From: CAVZTA01 sp963778025
Lineage (GTDB): Bacteria > Chloroflexota > Limnocylindria > Limnocylindrales > CSP1-4
Direction: 5' to 3'
Assembly (NCBI GenBank): GCA_963778025.1
Contig: CAVZTA010000006.1
Location: 186,001-250,000 of the forward strand
Length of the DNA: 64,000 nt
The notes below the pieces were generated by a model. It saw only the letters and a program-made list of their open reading frames with translations. It searched no databases and was not told where the DNA came from. The position numbers and the translations under genes are program-made. Of the stretch, positions 36,232-43,437 are shown piece after piece; positions within the stretch are counted from its first letter, which is position 1, and each line of letters opens with the position of its first letter.

Positions 36232-37638
36232 TTAGTAGCTGAACCCGAAGAGGCCGGGCGGCAGGTGGATGCCCATGACCTCGAACTTCTCGACGAACTT
36301 CGGCCGGATCCCGGTCGGCTTGAGGCGACCCTGGATCTTGCCCTCGACGATCCCCGTCTGCTCGAACACGAACACGTCCTGCATGACGATGACGTCGCCT
36401 TCCATGCCCTGGACCTCGGTGATGTTGACGATCTTCCGGGTCCCGTCCTTGAGGCGGCTCTGCTGGACGATGAGGTCGACCGCCGAAGCGATCTGCTCAC
36501 GGATGGCGCGGACCGGGAGGTCGACGCCGGCCATGAGGACCATCGTCTCGAGGCGCGACAGCATGTCGCGCGGGCTGTTGGCGTGGCCGGTGGACATCGA
36601 GCCGTCGTGGCCCGTGTTCATGGCCTGGAGCATGTCGAGCGCCTCGCCCGAACGGCACTCCCCGACGATGATCCGGTCGGGGCGCATGCGGAGCGAGTTC
36701 CGGACGAGCTCCCGGATCGGGATCATGCCCTTGCCTTCGATGTTGGGCGGGCGCGACTCGAGGGTCACGACGTGCTCCTGGCGAAGCTGGAGCTCGGCGG
36801 CGTCCTCGATGGTCACGATCCGCTCGTCGTTCGGGATGAACGACGAGAGCACGTTGAGCGTGGTCGTCTTGCCCGAGCCGGTACCGCCGGACACGAAGAC
36901 GTTCAGGCGGGCCTCCACGCACGCGCGGAGGAAGTCGAACATGTCGGGCGTGGCCGTCCCGAACCGGACGAGGTCGTCGACCGTGAACGGCGACGCCGAG
37001 AACTTCCGGATGGTGATGACGGGCCCGACCAGCGACAGCGGCGGGATGATCGCGTTGACGCGCGACCCGTCGGTGAGGCGGGCGTCGACCATGGGGCTCG
37101 ACTCGTCGACGCGGCGCCCGATGGGGGCGATGATCCGGTCGATGATGCGCATGACGTGGTCGTCGTTCTGGAACACGACGTTCGTCAGCTCGAGCTTGCC
37201 GGACCGCTCGATGTAGACCTGGCGCGGGCCGTTGACCATGATCTCGGAGACGGACTCGTCGCGGAGGAGGGGCTCCAGCGGACCGAGGCCGATGATCTCG
37301 TCGGTGATCTGCTCGAGCATCCGGACGCGCTCGGCGCGCGTCAGGGCCAGGCCTTCCTCGTCGATGACCTTGCCGAAGATCTCCTCGATCTGGCGGCGCA
37401 CCTCGACCTGGTTGGACAGGTCGAGCTTCGGGTCGAGGTCCTGGATGACCCGGCTCTGGATCCGGAACTTGACGTCCCGGAACGACTCCCGAACGGGAGC
37501 CTGGGTCATCAGCCGGGGCGCGGCGGGCGTCGGCGTGCCACCGCCCGAGGGCGGCGTCGAAGCCGGGCCGGTGGGCGCCGGAAGGCTGGACGGCCCGGCC
37601 GCCGGCCGGGCGCTTTCGATCCGCTTCAGCAGGGACAT
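36232..37638 (-). CDS. tadA: Tad pilus assembly ATPase TadA/CpaF
   Basis: Hexameric secretion ATPase that powers pilus assembly. It has 468 residues: a Pro-rich N-terminal leader of about 50, an N-terminal domain with ITDEIIGLGPLEPLLRD, Walker A GGTGSGKTT (251-259), the Asp box RIVTIEDAAELQL, a Walker B/His box around MRPDRIIVGECRSGEALDML, and AMNTGHDGSMSTGHAN. All motifs are intact. Upstream cpaE ends 46 bases before its start. Confidence 0.95.
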   Translation of the reverse strand: MSLLKRIESARPAAGPSSLPAPTGPASTPPSGGGTPTPAAPRLMTQAPVRESFRDVKFRIQSRVIQDLDPKLDLSNQVEVRRQIEEIFGKVIDEEGLALTRAERVRMLEQITDEIIGLGPLEPLLRDESVSEIMVNGPRQVYIERSGKLELTNVVFQNDDHVMRIIDRIIAPIGRRVDESSPMVDARLTDGSRVNAIIPPLSLVGPVITIRKFSASPFTVDDLVRFGTATPDMFDFLRACVEARLNVFVSGGTGSGKTTTLNVLSSFIPNDERIVTIEDAAELQLRQEHVVTLESRPPNIEGKGMIPIRELVRNSLRMRPDRIIVGECRSGEALDMLQAMNTGHDGSMSTGHANSPRDMLSRLETMVLMAGVDLPVRAIREQIASAVDLIVQQSRLKDGTRKIVNITEVQGMEGDVIVMQDVFVFEQTGIVEGKIQGRLKPTGIRPKFVEKFEVMGIHLPPGLFGFSY

Positions 37639-37684
37639 CGCTTCACCCCTTCAGGCCCCGAGGGGCATCGCTCCTGACGCGCCG

Positions 37685-38947
37685 TCATGAACGCCACGCG
37701 AACAAGGACTTCTTGGCGGCCGGCTTGCGGGCCGACTCGTCGCTTGGTCGAGACTCACGAGACCCGACCAGCGTACCGGCGAGCCGCAGGACATCCTGCG
37801 ACACCTGGGCCTCGCGATTCGAGAGGAAGAACGGCACCCCGCGGTTCAGCGCGTAGACCACGCTCCGACCGTCGGAGACGATCGTGTGGTCCACCCGCCG
37901 GCCGATGGAGTGCTCGACATCCGCCACGCGGATGCCGAGGGTCGAGTCGGCGCGGTTGAGCACCAGCTTGATCTTGCCGTCGTCGTACCCCAGCTGCTCC
38001 GCGACCTCGAGGAACAGCCGCATGTTCTTGATCGAGGTGATCTCGAGCGAGAGCATCGTGAGGACGATGTCCGCGGTGTCGAGGATCGCCAGCGTGGTGT
38101 CGTTGAACCACGACGTGCAGTCGACGATGACGAGATCGTGCGTCCGGCGCAGGGCCTCGAGGACGCGCTTCACGCCGGTCGGCGTGATCAGCTCGGCCAT
38201 CTCGGGCGAGGGCGGGGCGAGCAGCACCCGGATCCCCGCGGAGTGGTTGATGACGAAGGTCTCGATCGACTCGGGCTCGCCGTGCTCCAGCTCGGGCACG
38301 AGGTCCGCGATCGACTTGTTCTTGGGGTTCAGGTTGAGCAGGACGCCCACGTCGCCGAACTGGAACGAGCCGTCCATGACGACGACGCGCTGGTTCAGCT
38401 CGGTGGATGCGGCGACCGCCATGTTGACCGCGAGCGTGGTCCGTCCGACGCCGCCTTTGGGGCTGAAGATGGCGACGACGAGGCCCTCCTCGGAGCCGCT
38501 CTCGGCGGCCGCGGCGTTCGCCACGGCCCCGGCCATCATCGGCGTGATCGCGATCCGGCTGAGCTTCTCCTTCTCGCGGGCGTAGACCTGGCGGATCGAC
38601 GCCGTGAGCTCGTCCGAGGAGAACGGCTTCACCAGGAACTCGCGTGCGCCCGCGAGCATCGACCGGCGAAGGTAGTCGGCCTCGCCCTGGACCGACATCA
38701 TCACGACGGCGGCGGTCGGGACACGACTCGAGAGCTGCTCGGTCGCGGTGATCCCATCCATGTCCGGCATGTTGATGTCCATGAGGACGACATCCGGCAG
38801 GAGCTGGGTCGCGATCTCGAGCGCCTCGGTCCCCGACGCCGCGGAGCCCACGACGTCGATGTCGCTCTCGAAGCCGAGCAGCTTCGAGAGGTGGTCGCGG
38901 GTCTCCGGGATGTCGTCGACGATCAGGACGCGGATCTGGTCGGCCAT
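37685..38947 (-). CDS. cpaE: CpaE-like pilus localisation ATPase with N-terminal receiver domain
   Basis: Two-part protein of 420 residues. Residues 4-122 form a receiver domain (VLIVDDIPETRDHL, phospho-acceptor D57 in VVLMDINMPDMDG, K107 in EFLVKPFS). From 155 on it is a MinD/ParA-type ATPase with deviant Walker A FSPKGGVGRTT (161-171) and VIVDCTSWFNDTTLAIL. In Caulobacter CpaE places the pilus at a cell pole. The intact Asp suggests it can be phosphorylated, perhaps by the kinases encoded upstream. ATG 38947 is chosen because the receiver homology begins there. Confidence 0.92.
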   Translation of the reverse strand: MADQIRVLIVDDIPETRDHLSKLLGFESDIDVVGSAASGTEALEIATQLLPDVVLMDINMPDMDGITATEQLSSRVPTAAVVMMSVQGEADYLRRSMLAGAREFLVKPFSSDELTASIRQVYAREKEKLSRIAITPMMAGAVANAAAAESGSEEGLVVAIFSPKGGVGRTTLAVNMAVAASTELNQRVVVMDGSFQFGDVGVLLNLNPKNKSIADLVPELEHGEPESIETFVINHSAGIRVLLAPPSPEMAELITPTGVKRVLEALRRTHDLVIVDCTSWFNDTTLAILDTADIVLTMLSLEITSIKNMRLFLEVAEQLGYDDGKIKLVLNRADSTLGIRVADVEHSIGRRVDHTIVSDGRSVVYALNRGVPFFLSNREAQVSQDVLRLAGTLVGSRESRPSDESARKPAAKKSLFAWRS

Positions 38948-39122
38948 CGGGCGGTTCGGGCCTCTGGGTCGCTGGGGACTTCGTTGGATTCGTTGGTGTC
39001 GGTCTGGCGGATGAGCGATCGGTCCCGCCGAGGCGGGTCGACGGGCGCGGGACCGGCTGGTCCGTCGCGCCCGTCGCTTGGGGTCGGGTCGCGGGGAGGG
39101 GCGACCCTCCGCGTGGCCTGGG

Positions 39123-40025
39123 TTACGGAGCGCGCTGCTCCGGGAGGACCGCCTCGATGACCTCGGGCGGCAGGACCCCGTAGCCACCGTCGACGAGGAC
39201 CTTGAGCGTGATGCCCGTGGTCACGTCCGGGATGGCCGGGATGGGCTCATTGGTGTTCGGGTCGAAGAACTCGCCCGAGTTGCGGAGCACCAGGCTGACG
39301 CTGCCGTCGAGCTGGGCGTACTTCACGACTTCGGCCTGCTGGCTGTTGACCGAGATGATCACGATCTCCTGCTGGCCGTTGAGACCGGCGCCGGTCGTGG
39401 GCTGACCGTTCGCGTCGGTCGGCGGGGGCGGCAGCAGCGAGCACAGGACCTGCATGCCCTGCAGGAGGAGCTTGACGGAGGTGCTGTTCAGGCCGCTGAC
39501 GACGGTGATGCCCGCCTGGCCCGTGCCCGCCTGGGGCTGGACCTGGACGACCGGGAACTTGTCGCCCGTGAAGCCGACCACCATGTCGACGAAGTCACCC
39601 GGCTTGATCAGCGTGCCCACACCGGTCACCTGATCGACCTGGACCGCGACGGCGCGCTGGCCCGTGGGGACCTTGACCTCATTGCACTGGCCCGCGACGG
39701 GGCCGCCCTGGGTCGTGGCCGAGGTGATCTCCTGGCCGGCCTTGACCTCCTGGCGGGCGGTCTGGCCGATGACCAGGGCCTGGTCCTTGAAGCCGCTGGA
39801 CGACGCCTGTTCGACCGGGATGTCGGTCTGCGTGTCGACCATGGCGTCCGTGATGACGGACCCGAGTGGGATGTCCTGCAGCGCGATGACGCGCGTGGTC
39901 TTGGTCAGGTCCTGCGTCTGCTGGTTCTGGTTCTGCCCATTGCCCAGCAACACGAAGATCCCGACGAAGGCCAGGACGGCGAGGAAGATCCCGACGAGCA
40001 GGACCAGGCGATTCGAGCGCTTCAA
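39123..40025 (-). CDS. cpaB: Tad pilus protein CpaB/RcpC
   Basis: Periplasmic or envelope part of the Tad machine. The 300 residues comprise an N-terminal transmembrane helix (LVLLVGIFLAVLAFVGIFVL), a Gln/Asn-rich linker, a SAF domain (VIALQDIPLGSVITDAMVDT, IGQTARQEVKAGQEI), and an RcpC-type beta domain (TLIKPGDFVDMVVGFTGD, LVLRNSGEFFDPNT). A Pro-rich insert PPPPTDANGQPTTGAG lies near 205. It is transcribed with cpaE, tadA, tadB and tadC. A TAGAGT -10 box lies about 40 bases upstream. Confidence 0.92.
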   Translation of the reverse strand: MKRSNRLVLLVGIFLAVLAFVGIFVLLGNGQNQNQQTQDLTKTTRVIALQDIPLGSVITDAMVDTQTDIPVEQASSSGFKDQALVIGQTARQEVKAGQEITSATTQGGPVAGQCNEVKVPTGQRAVAVQVDQVTGVGTLIKPGDFVDMVVGFTGDKFPVVQVQPQAGTGQAGITVVSGLNSTSVKLLLQGMQVLCSLLPPPPTDANGQPTTGAGLNGQQEIVIISVNSQQAEVVKYAQLDGSVSLVLRNSGEFFDPNTNEPIPAIPDVTTGITLKVLVDGGYGVLPPEVIEAVLPEQRAP

Positions 40026-40064
40026 GGTAGATGGTCTCCCCGAGCCGGTGTGACAGCGGGCACC

Positions 40065-40070
40065 ACTCTA
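40065..40070 (-). promoter_or_regulatory. Candidate -10 box of the cpaB-cpaE-tadABC operon
   Basis: TAGAGT on the minus strand, 39 bases before the cpaB start, in a comparatively AT-rich gap. No clear -35. Confidence 0.4.
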
Positions 40071-40170
40071 GCATCGGGTCTGTGCTGCGCGACTAGACGA
40101 ATGACCTAGTACTCGTGTGAAGAAATGGGAAGTTGCGATGCTTGGCGCAAGGTAGCGCGAAAGGTGGCTG

Positions 40171-40214
40171 AAAACGAAGCGACGGCCCCGCGGGTGGAAC
40201 CCGTTGGGCCGTCG
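40171..40214 (-). terminator. Terminator after flp1
   Basis: On the minus strand a 9-base stem (40180-40188 with 40206-40214) with an inner ACGGGT/ACCCG pairing is followed by CTTCGTTTTC. It ends the first pilin transcript before the cpaB promoter. Confidence 0.75.
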
Positions 40215-40245
40215 TTGACTAGCGCGTGGTTCGAGAGCGCGCCGC

Positions 40246-40437
40246 TTATATCGCGCTGCCGATGATCGACAGCTTGTCCGAGATCTGCGCGCCGAGGTAG
40301 ATCAGAGCGACGATCGCGACGATTGCGATAAGTGCAAGGATGAGGGCATATTCAGCGAGACCCTGACCGTTCTCAGCGTCCCCCTGGATGATCCGGGCGA
40401 GTCGATCGAAGACCGCCCGATGTCGCATCAAGTCCAT
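40246..40437 (-). CDS. flp: Flp-family type IVb pilin 1
   Basis: Major-pilin-type subunit, 63 residues. ATG 40437 follows AAGGAGGTG. The prepilin site is G24 followed by QGLAEY, so the mature protein starts at Q25 with Glu at +5 and Tyr at +6, the Flp signature. The hydrophobic helix is ALILALIAIVAIVALIYLG. The C-terminus differs from the other three pilins (AQISDKLSIIGSAI). It has its own promoter (40514-40541) and terminator. No prepilin peptidase gene is in the window. Confidence 0.93.
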   Translation of the reverse strand: MDLMRHRAVFDRLARIIQGDAENGQGLAEYALILALIAIVAIVALIYLGAQISDKLSIIGSAI

Positions 40438-40513
40438 CACCTCCTTCCCCTCGAGGATCGTTGCCGGACTCGTGCTGATGGACGAGCCGGGCGTGTGCCC
40501 GACGGCGTTCGTC

Positions 40514-40541
40514 ACGGTAGTCCGTCGCCTCGACGTGTCAA
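40514..40541 (-). promoter_or_regulatory. Sigma70-type promoter of flp1
   Basis: On the minus strand TTGACA (40536-40541), a 16-base spacer and TACCGT (40514-40519) lie about 77 bases before the flp1 start. Confidence 0.65.
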
Positions 40542-40611
40542 GGACCCGAGATGCCTAGTCGGTGCATCCGCAAACCGGCCATGCCCCCGCGTCCCAGGTG
40601 TGGAGGCGAAT

Positions 40612-40640
40612 CGACCGCCGGACGATTCGTCCGGCGGTCG
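40612..40640. terminator. Long perfect inverted repeat downstream of flp2
   Basis: 14-base arms (40612-40625 and 40627-40640) separated by one T. Read from flp2 it is the second of two hairpins and may act as a terminator or mRNA stabiliser. No T-run. Confidence 0.45.
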
Positions 40641-40658
40641 AGCTCGTGTCGTTCGCTG

Positions 40659-40678
40659 CTGCAGCCCGTCGGCTGCAG
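40659..40678 (-). terminator. Hairpin just after flp2
   Basis: Arms CTGCAGCC and GGCTGCAG with a 4-base loop start seven bases after the flp2 stop. A probable transcript end or 3' stabiliser. Confidence 0.5.
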
Positions 40679-40685
40679 CTCGGCA

Positions 40686-40862
40686 CTAGACCGAGGCGCC
40701 GACGGTCGAGAGGATCTTCGAGACCTGACCGCCCAGGAAGATGAGGGCGATGATCGCGACGATCGCGATGAGCGCGAGGATCAGCGCGTATTCGGCGAGA
40801 CCCTGGCCCTCCTCCTCGTCACGTGAAAAGAACGAAGAGATGAGTGCATTGAGGTACTGCAT
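40686..40862 (-). CDS. flp: Flp-family type IVb pilin 2
   Basis: 58-residue pilin. ATG 40862 follows AAGGAGGTGATT, an almost complete anti-SD match. Prepilin site G19, then QGLAEY with Glu24 at +5. The helix and C-terminus (LILALIAIVAIIALIFLGG, then QVSKILSTVGASV) are identical in sequence to pilin 3 and nearly so to pilin 4, showing recent duplication or gene conversion. It has its own promoter with a perfect TTGACA. Confidence 0.93.
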   Translation of the reverse strand: MQYLNALISSFFSRDEEEGQGLAEYALILALIAIVAIIALIFLGGQVSKILSTVGASV

Positions 40863-40921
40863 CTGGTGAATCACCTCCTTTCCCGGTAGGAGTGTCGCAG
40901 CCGTGCCGCGGACCGGCCGCG

Positions 40922-40950
40922 AAGGTATGGGCAAGGCAGGCCGCTGTCAA
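40922..40950 (-). promoter_or_regulatory. Sigma70-type promoter of flp2
   Basis: On the minus strand TTGACA (40945-40950), a 17-base spacer and TACCTT (40922-40927) lie about 60 bases before the flp2 start. It is the strongest promoter match in the window. Confidence 0.75.
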
Positions 40951-41078
40951 TACTGCGAACAGCGCATCGGTGCATCCAGTCGACCGCCGGAGGTCCTGTG
41001 TGACCCGTGCGTGGCAGCGCCCCGTTGCGCCTTCACCGGGCGCCGCAGCGCCTCAGGGACCCCGCCGCAGCGCCGGCC

Positions 41079-41247
41079 GTGCACCCGGTGCGCGCTCCGA
41101 CGAAGGAAGGCTCGTGCGGGAGGCCCGAGCCCCTCTCCGCCGCTGGACGATGCACCCGGCGCACCGGTTGACGGCGGAGCGGCTTGTACCAGCCGTGTGT
41201 GAGGCATCAGGGCAGCGTTCTTCGTCGTAGCGCGCATCCGGTGCACC
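41079..41247. repeat. GTGCAC-core interspersed element, copy R1
   Basis: 169 bp. Left end GTGCACCCGGTGCGCGCTCC followed by GACGAAGGAAG; middle core TGCACCCGGCGCACC (41151-41165); right end TTCGTCGTAGCGCGCATCC then GGTGCACC. The reverse complement of the right end matches the left end over about 30 bases with five mismatches. An inner inverted pair CTCTCCGCCG / CGGCGGAGCGG surrounds the middle core. Confidence 0.75.
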
Positions 41248-41312
41248 CTCGAGCGATCCGCGCGCTGGCCCCTCGCCGACCCGCCGCCTTCAGCGACCCA
41301 CTCCCGGGCGCC

Positions 41313-41482
41313 CGTGCACCCGGTGCGCGTTCCGACGAAGGAAGGCTCGTCCGGGAGGCCCGAGCCGCTCTCCGCCGCTGGACGATGCACCCGGCGCACC
41401 GGTTGACGGCGGAGCGGCTTGAGCCGGCCTTCCGTGCGGCATCACGGCATCGTTCTTCGTCGTAGCGCGCATCCGGTGCACC
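41313..41482. repeat. GTGCAC-core interspersed element, copy R2
   Basis: 170 bp, a near-identical direct copy of R1 at a period of 234 bp, with the same left, middle and right cores. The 65 bases between R1 and R2 are unrelated. With the flanks this accounts for most of the about 670-base gene-free gap between flp2 and the XRE gene. Confidence 0.75.
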
Positions 41483-41529
41483 ACGACCCCTGATGGGGCG
41501 GCGAGTCGCCGCAGCGCGCGGGGCGGTTG

Positions 41530-42186
41530 CTACAGCACGACGATCCCGCCCGCGGCCGGTGATTCGCCGCGCGCGAACGCGGCGAGGATCTCGCGCGTGT
41601 CCAGCGGGAATGCCTCGCGCATGCCTTCGCGGATCAGCTCGAGGGCCCGCCGGTTGTTCCGGGTGTCGGCGACCAGGACGACAAGGCGCGCGACCGTTCG
41701 GTCCCGCTCGAACTTCAGCTCGAGTCGGCGGGTGAGCGCCTGACCGTCGCGGATGCGCGTCTCGGCATCGATCGCCGTGCGGTCGCTCTCTGATCTGACC
41801 ACAGCGTCCCAAGCGCTGAGGCTCGTCGCGCCATGGAGCGGCACCTCGGTACGCCAGCCGAGTGACGGATGGAGCCGCACGCGGAGCCGCTCGAGCAGGC
41901 GCACCTGTGCGGCATCGCGGATCGGATCGTCGGCGGGGTAGAGCTTGAGGCTCAGGTGATGGCCGGAGGCGTGCGCGATGCGATCGAGGTTCCGGACCGA
42001 GACGTCCTCGATCAGCCCTCGCTCGATGCGGCCCACCTCCGAACCTGACATGCCGATCGCGGCACCGACATCATCGAGGCTCAGGCCGGCGCCGACGCGG
42101 ATCTCGCGAAGCTCGGCTCCTCCGTCGATCCGGAGCTGGCGACTGTGCCGATCCGCGCGGGCTCGTCGGTTCTCCCGGGTGGTCAT
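41530..42186 (-). CDS. XRE-family regulator with unknown C-terminal domain
   Basis: 218 residues from ATG 42186. Residues 20-75 form a helix-turn-helix (LREIRVGAGLSLDDVGAAIG, MSGSEVGRIERGL). The C-terminal about 120 residues are a mixed alpha/beta domain (LHPSLGWRTEVPLHGATSLS, AWDAVVRSESDRTAIDAETR, KFERDRTVARLVVLVADTRN) that I cannot place. It resembles standalone regulators whose second domain recalls nuclease folds, but no catalytic set is clear. There is no adjacent toxin. Two direct repeats just upstream may be its operator. It interrupts the row of pilin genes. Confidence 0.7.
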   Translation of the reverse strand: MTTRENRRARADRHSRQLRIDGGAELREIRVGAGLSLDDVGAAIGMSGSEVGRIERGLIEDVSVRNLDRIAHASGHHLSLKLYPADDPIRDAAQVRLLERLRVRLHPSLGWRTEVPLHGATSLSAWDAVVRSESDRTAIDAETRIRDGQALTRRLELKFERDRTVARLVVLVADTRNNRRALELIREGMREAFPLDTREILAAFARGESPAAGGIVVL

Positions 42187-42208
42187 GCGGCCAGTGTGTC
42201 GACCGACG

Positions 42209-42227
42209 CTTATCCGGCCCTTATCCG
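42209..42227 (-). promoter_or_regulatory. Direct repeat CTTATCCG x2, possible operator of the XRE gene
   Basis: CTTATCCG at 42209-42216 and again at 42220-42227 (CGGATAAG on the coding strand), spaced 11 bases apart, one helical turn, 23 bases upstream of the start codon. Confidence 0.35.
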
Positions 42228-42247
42228 AGCGGCGAGGGACCTCCACC

Positions 42248-42415
42248 ATGCACCCGATGCCCGATACGACGACGGAACCGCCTCGGCGACGCGGGCGACG
42301 AGGGCTCCGAGAGCACCTCAGGCGTCGTTCGATGCGCCGGGTGCACGGGCGGGCGGGCGAGAGGGCTCCGGAACGGCGCGCGCTCCTTCGCCGTAAGCGA
42401 CGCATGGGGTGCACC
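42248..42415. repeat. GTGCAC-core interspersed element, copy D
   Basis: 168 bp, more diverged. Left ATGCACCCGATGCCCGATAC then GACGACGGAACC; middle GATGCGCCGGGTGCAC (42331-42346); right CTTCGCCGTAAGCGACGC then ATGGGGTGCACC. Same orientation and near-identical length to R1/R2. Sits between the XRE promoter and the flp3 terminator. Confidence 0.55.
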
Positions 42416-42476
42416 GGCGGGTCGAACGCCGCGCCTGCCGGCAGGGCACGGCGCCACCGCGCACGCCGGAAACGCA

Positions 42477-42508
42477 ACGAAGCCGCCGGGCGAGCCCAGC
42501 GGCTTCGT
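42477..42508 (-). terminator. Terminator after flp3
   Basis: Stem ACGAAGCCGC / GCGGCTTCGT (42477-42486 with 42499-42508) with an inner GGGC-GCCC pair. On the minus strand it is followed by TGCGTTTCC. About 38 bases past the flp3 stop. Confidence 0.7.
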
Positions 42509-42545
42509 AGTGCGACGAGCCCGGCGCGAGGCCGGGCGTGCGTCC

Positions 42546-42728
42546 CTAGACGGACGCGCCGACCGTGGACAGGATCTTCGAGACCTGGCCGCCGAGGAAG
42601 ATCAGGGCGATGATCGCGACGATCGCGATGAGCGCGAGGATCAGCGCGTACTCCGCGAGACCCTGACCCTCGTCCTCGCTGCGAAACTTGGCGAGGAACG
42701 CGTCGACGTACTGCTGGATGAGCGCCAT
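42546..42728 (-). CDS. flp: Flp-family type IVb pilin 3
   Basis: 60-residue pilin from ATG 42728, preceded by AGGAGG. Prepilin site G21, then QGLAEY with Glu26 at +5. The helix and tail are identical to pilin 2; only the leader differs (MALIQQYVDAFLAKFRSEDE). A terminator follows, and another hairpin precedes it. Confidence 0.93.
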   Translation of the reverse strand: MALIQQYVDAFLAKFRSEDEGQGLAEYALILALIAIVAIIALIFLGGQVSKILSTVGASV

Positions 42729-42881
42729 GAGGCCGCCTCCTGGATGAGTTCTGGAACCCCCGAAATCCGAGAGCGGCGCCACCTTCTCAGAGCCTCGTGA
42801 CGATTCCATTAGGTCGATGGTCCTAGCGACGCCCGGCAACGAGGTGTCGCGCGGAGGCGACACGCAAGACCCCGGAATCGA

Positions 42882-42920
42882 GAAGGCGCCCTTCCGGCGT
42901 CGGGCCGGGCGGGCGCCTTC
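42882..42920 (-). terminator. Hairpin after flp4
   Basis: Perfect 10-base arms GAAGGCGCCC (42882-42891) and GGGCGCCTTC (42911-42920), 22 bases after the flp4 stop. No T-run. It separates flp4 from flp3 transcription. Confidence 0.55.
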
Positions 42921-42942
42921 GTCAAGGCTCTCGGATGGGGCG

Positions 42943-43107
42943 CTAGATCGAAGCGCCGACCGTCGAGAGGATCTGCGACACCTGGCCGCCCAGGAAGATC
43001 AGGGCGATGATCGCGACGATCGCGATGAGGGCGAGGATCAGCGCGTACTCCGCGAGACCCTGGCCTTCCTCGTCACGGGTGACGAGCTGCATGAGCCGAT
43101 CCAGCAT
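42943..43107 (-). CDS. flp: Flp-family type IVb pilin 4
   Basis: 54-residue pilin from ATG 43107. The leader is short (MLDRLMQLVTRDEEG). Prepilin site G15, then QGLAEY with Glu20 at +5. The mature part differs from pilins 2 and 3 by only two residues (Q for K in VSQILS, and I for V at the end). The ribosome site is weaker than for pilins 1-3 (GGGAG 12-15 bases upstream), so expression may be lower. Confidence 0.9.
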   Translation of the reverse strand: MLDRLMQLVTRDEEGQGLAEYALILALIAIVAIIALIFLGGQVSQILSTVGASI

Positions 43108-43235
43108 CCCAGCACTACTCCCACTGATGAGTGCACGCCCCCCGGCGGAGCCGCATCGTAGCCCTCGATGCGTCGGGCGTTCCCGTAGCCCGGATGGGTG
43201 GGGTCGCACCAACCCAGAGGTACCGGTGCGCCCTG

Positions 43236-43436
43236 TCACCGCCCGCCGTGCGCCGCATCCACCACCTGGCCGATGACATCCGCGACGCCGCCGCCGAAGA
43301 ACACGAGGATCGCGACGGCGAGCAGGCCGGCCAGCCCGATGACGAGGGACGTCTCGATGATCCCGGGCCCGGTGTCGGGACGCCGCGGCCGATAGCCGCT
43401 ACGAGAGCTGCGACGCGGCCCGCGACCACCGCTCAT
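43236..43436 (-). CDS. Divergent Flp/TadE-like pilin-type small protein
   Basis: 66 residues. A basic leader of 22 residues (MSGGRGPRRSSRSGYRPRRP) ends in G23, followed by PGIIET, which puts Glu28 at +5, the Flp cleavage geometry though with Pro at +1. The hydrophobic helix SLVIGLAGLLAVAILVFFGG and short tail fit a type IVb pilin. ATG 43436 begins one base after the stop of the upstream kinase gene (TGAGATG), so translation is probably coupled. It could be a minor pilin or a signalling partner of that kinase. Confidence 0.65.
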   Translation of the reverse strand: MSGGRGPRRSSRSGYRPRRPDTGPGIIETSLVIGLAGLLAVAILVFFGGGVADVIGQVVDAAHGGR

Positions 43437-43437
43437 C

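Noticed and set aside
40559..40975. Additional copies of the GTGCAC element at 40560 and 40967
   Set aside because: Only a short GGTGCATCC core is present at each place, without the flanking TTCGYCGTA or second and third cores, so they cannot be told from chance.
41530..42186. Toxin-antitoxin system formed by the XRE gene
   Set aside because: No small partner gene lies directly up- or downstream; the neighbours are repeat elements and pilin genes.
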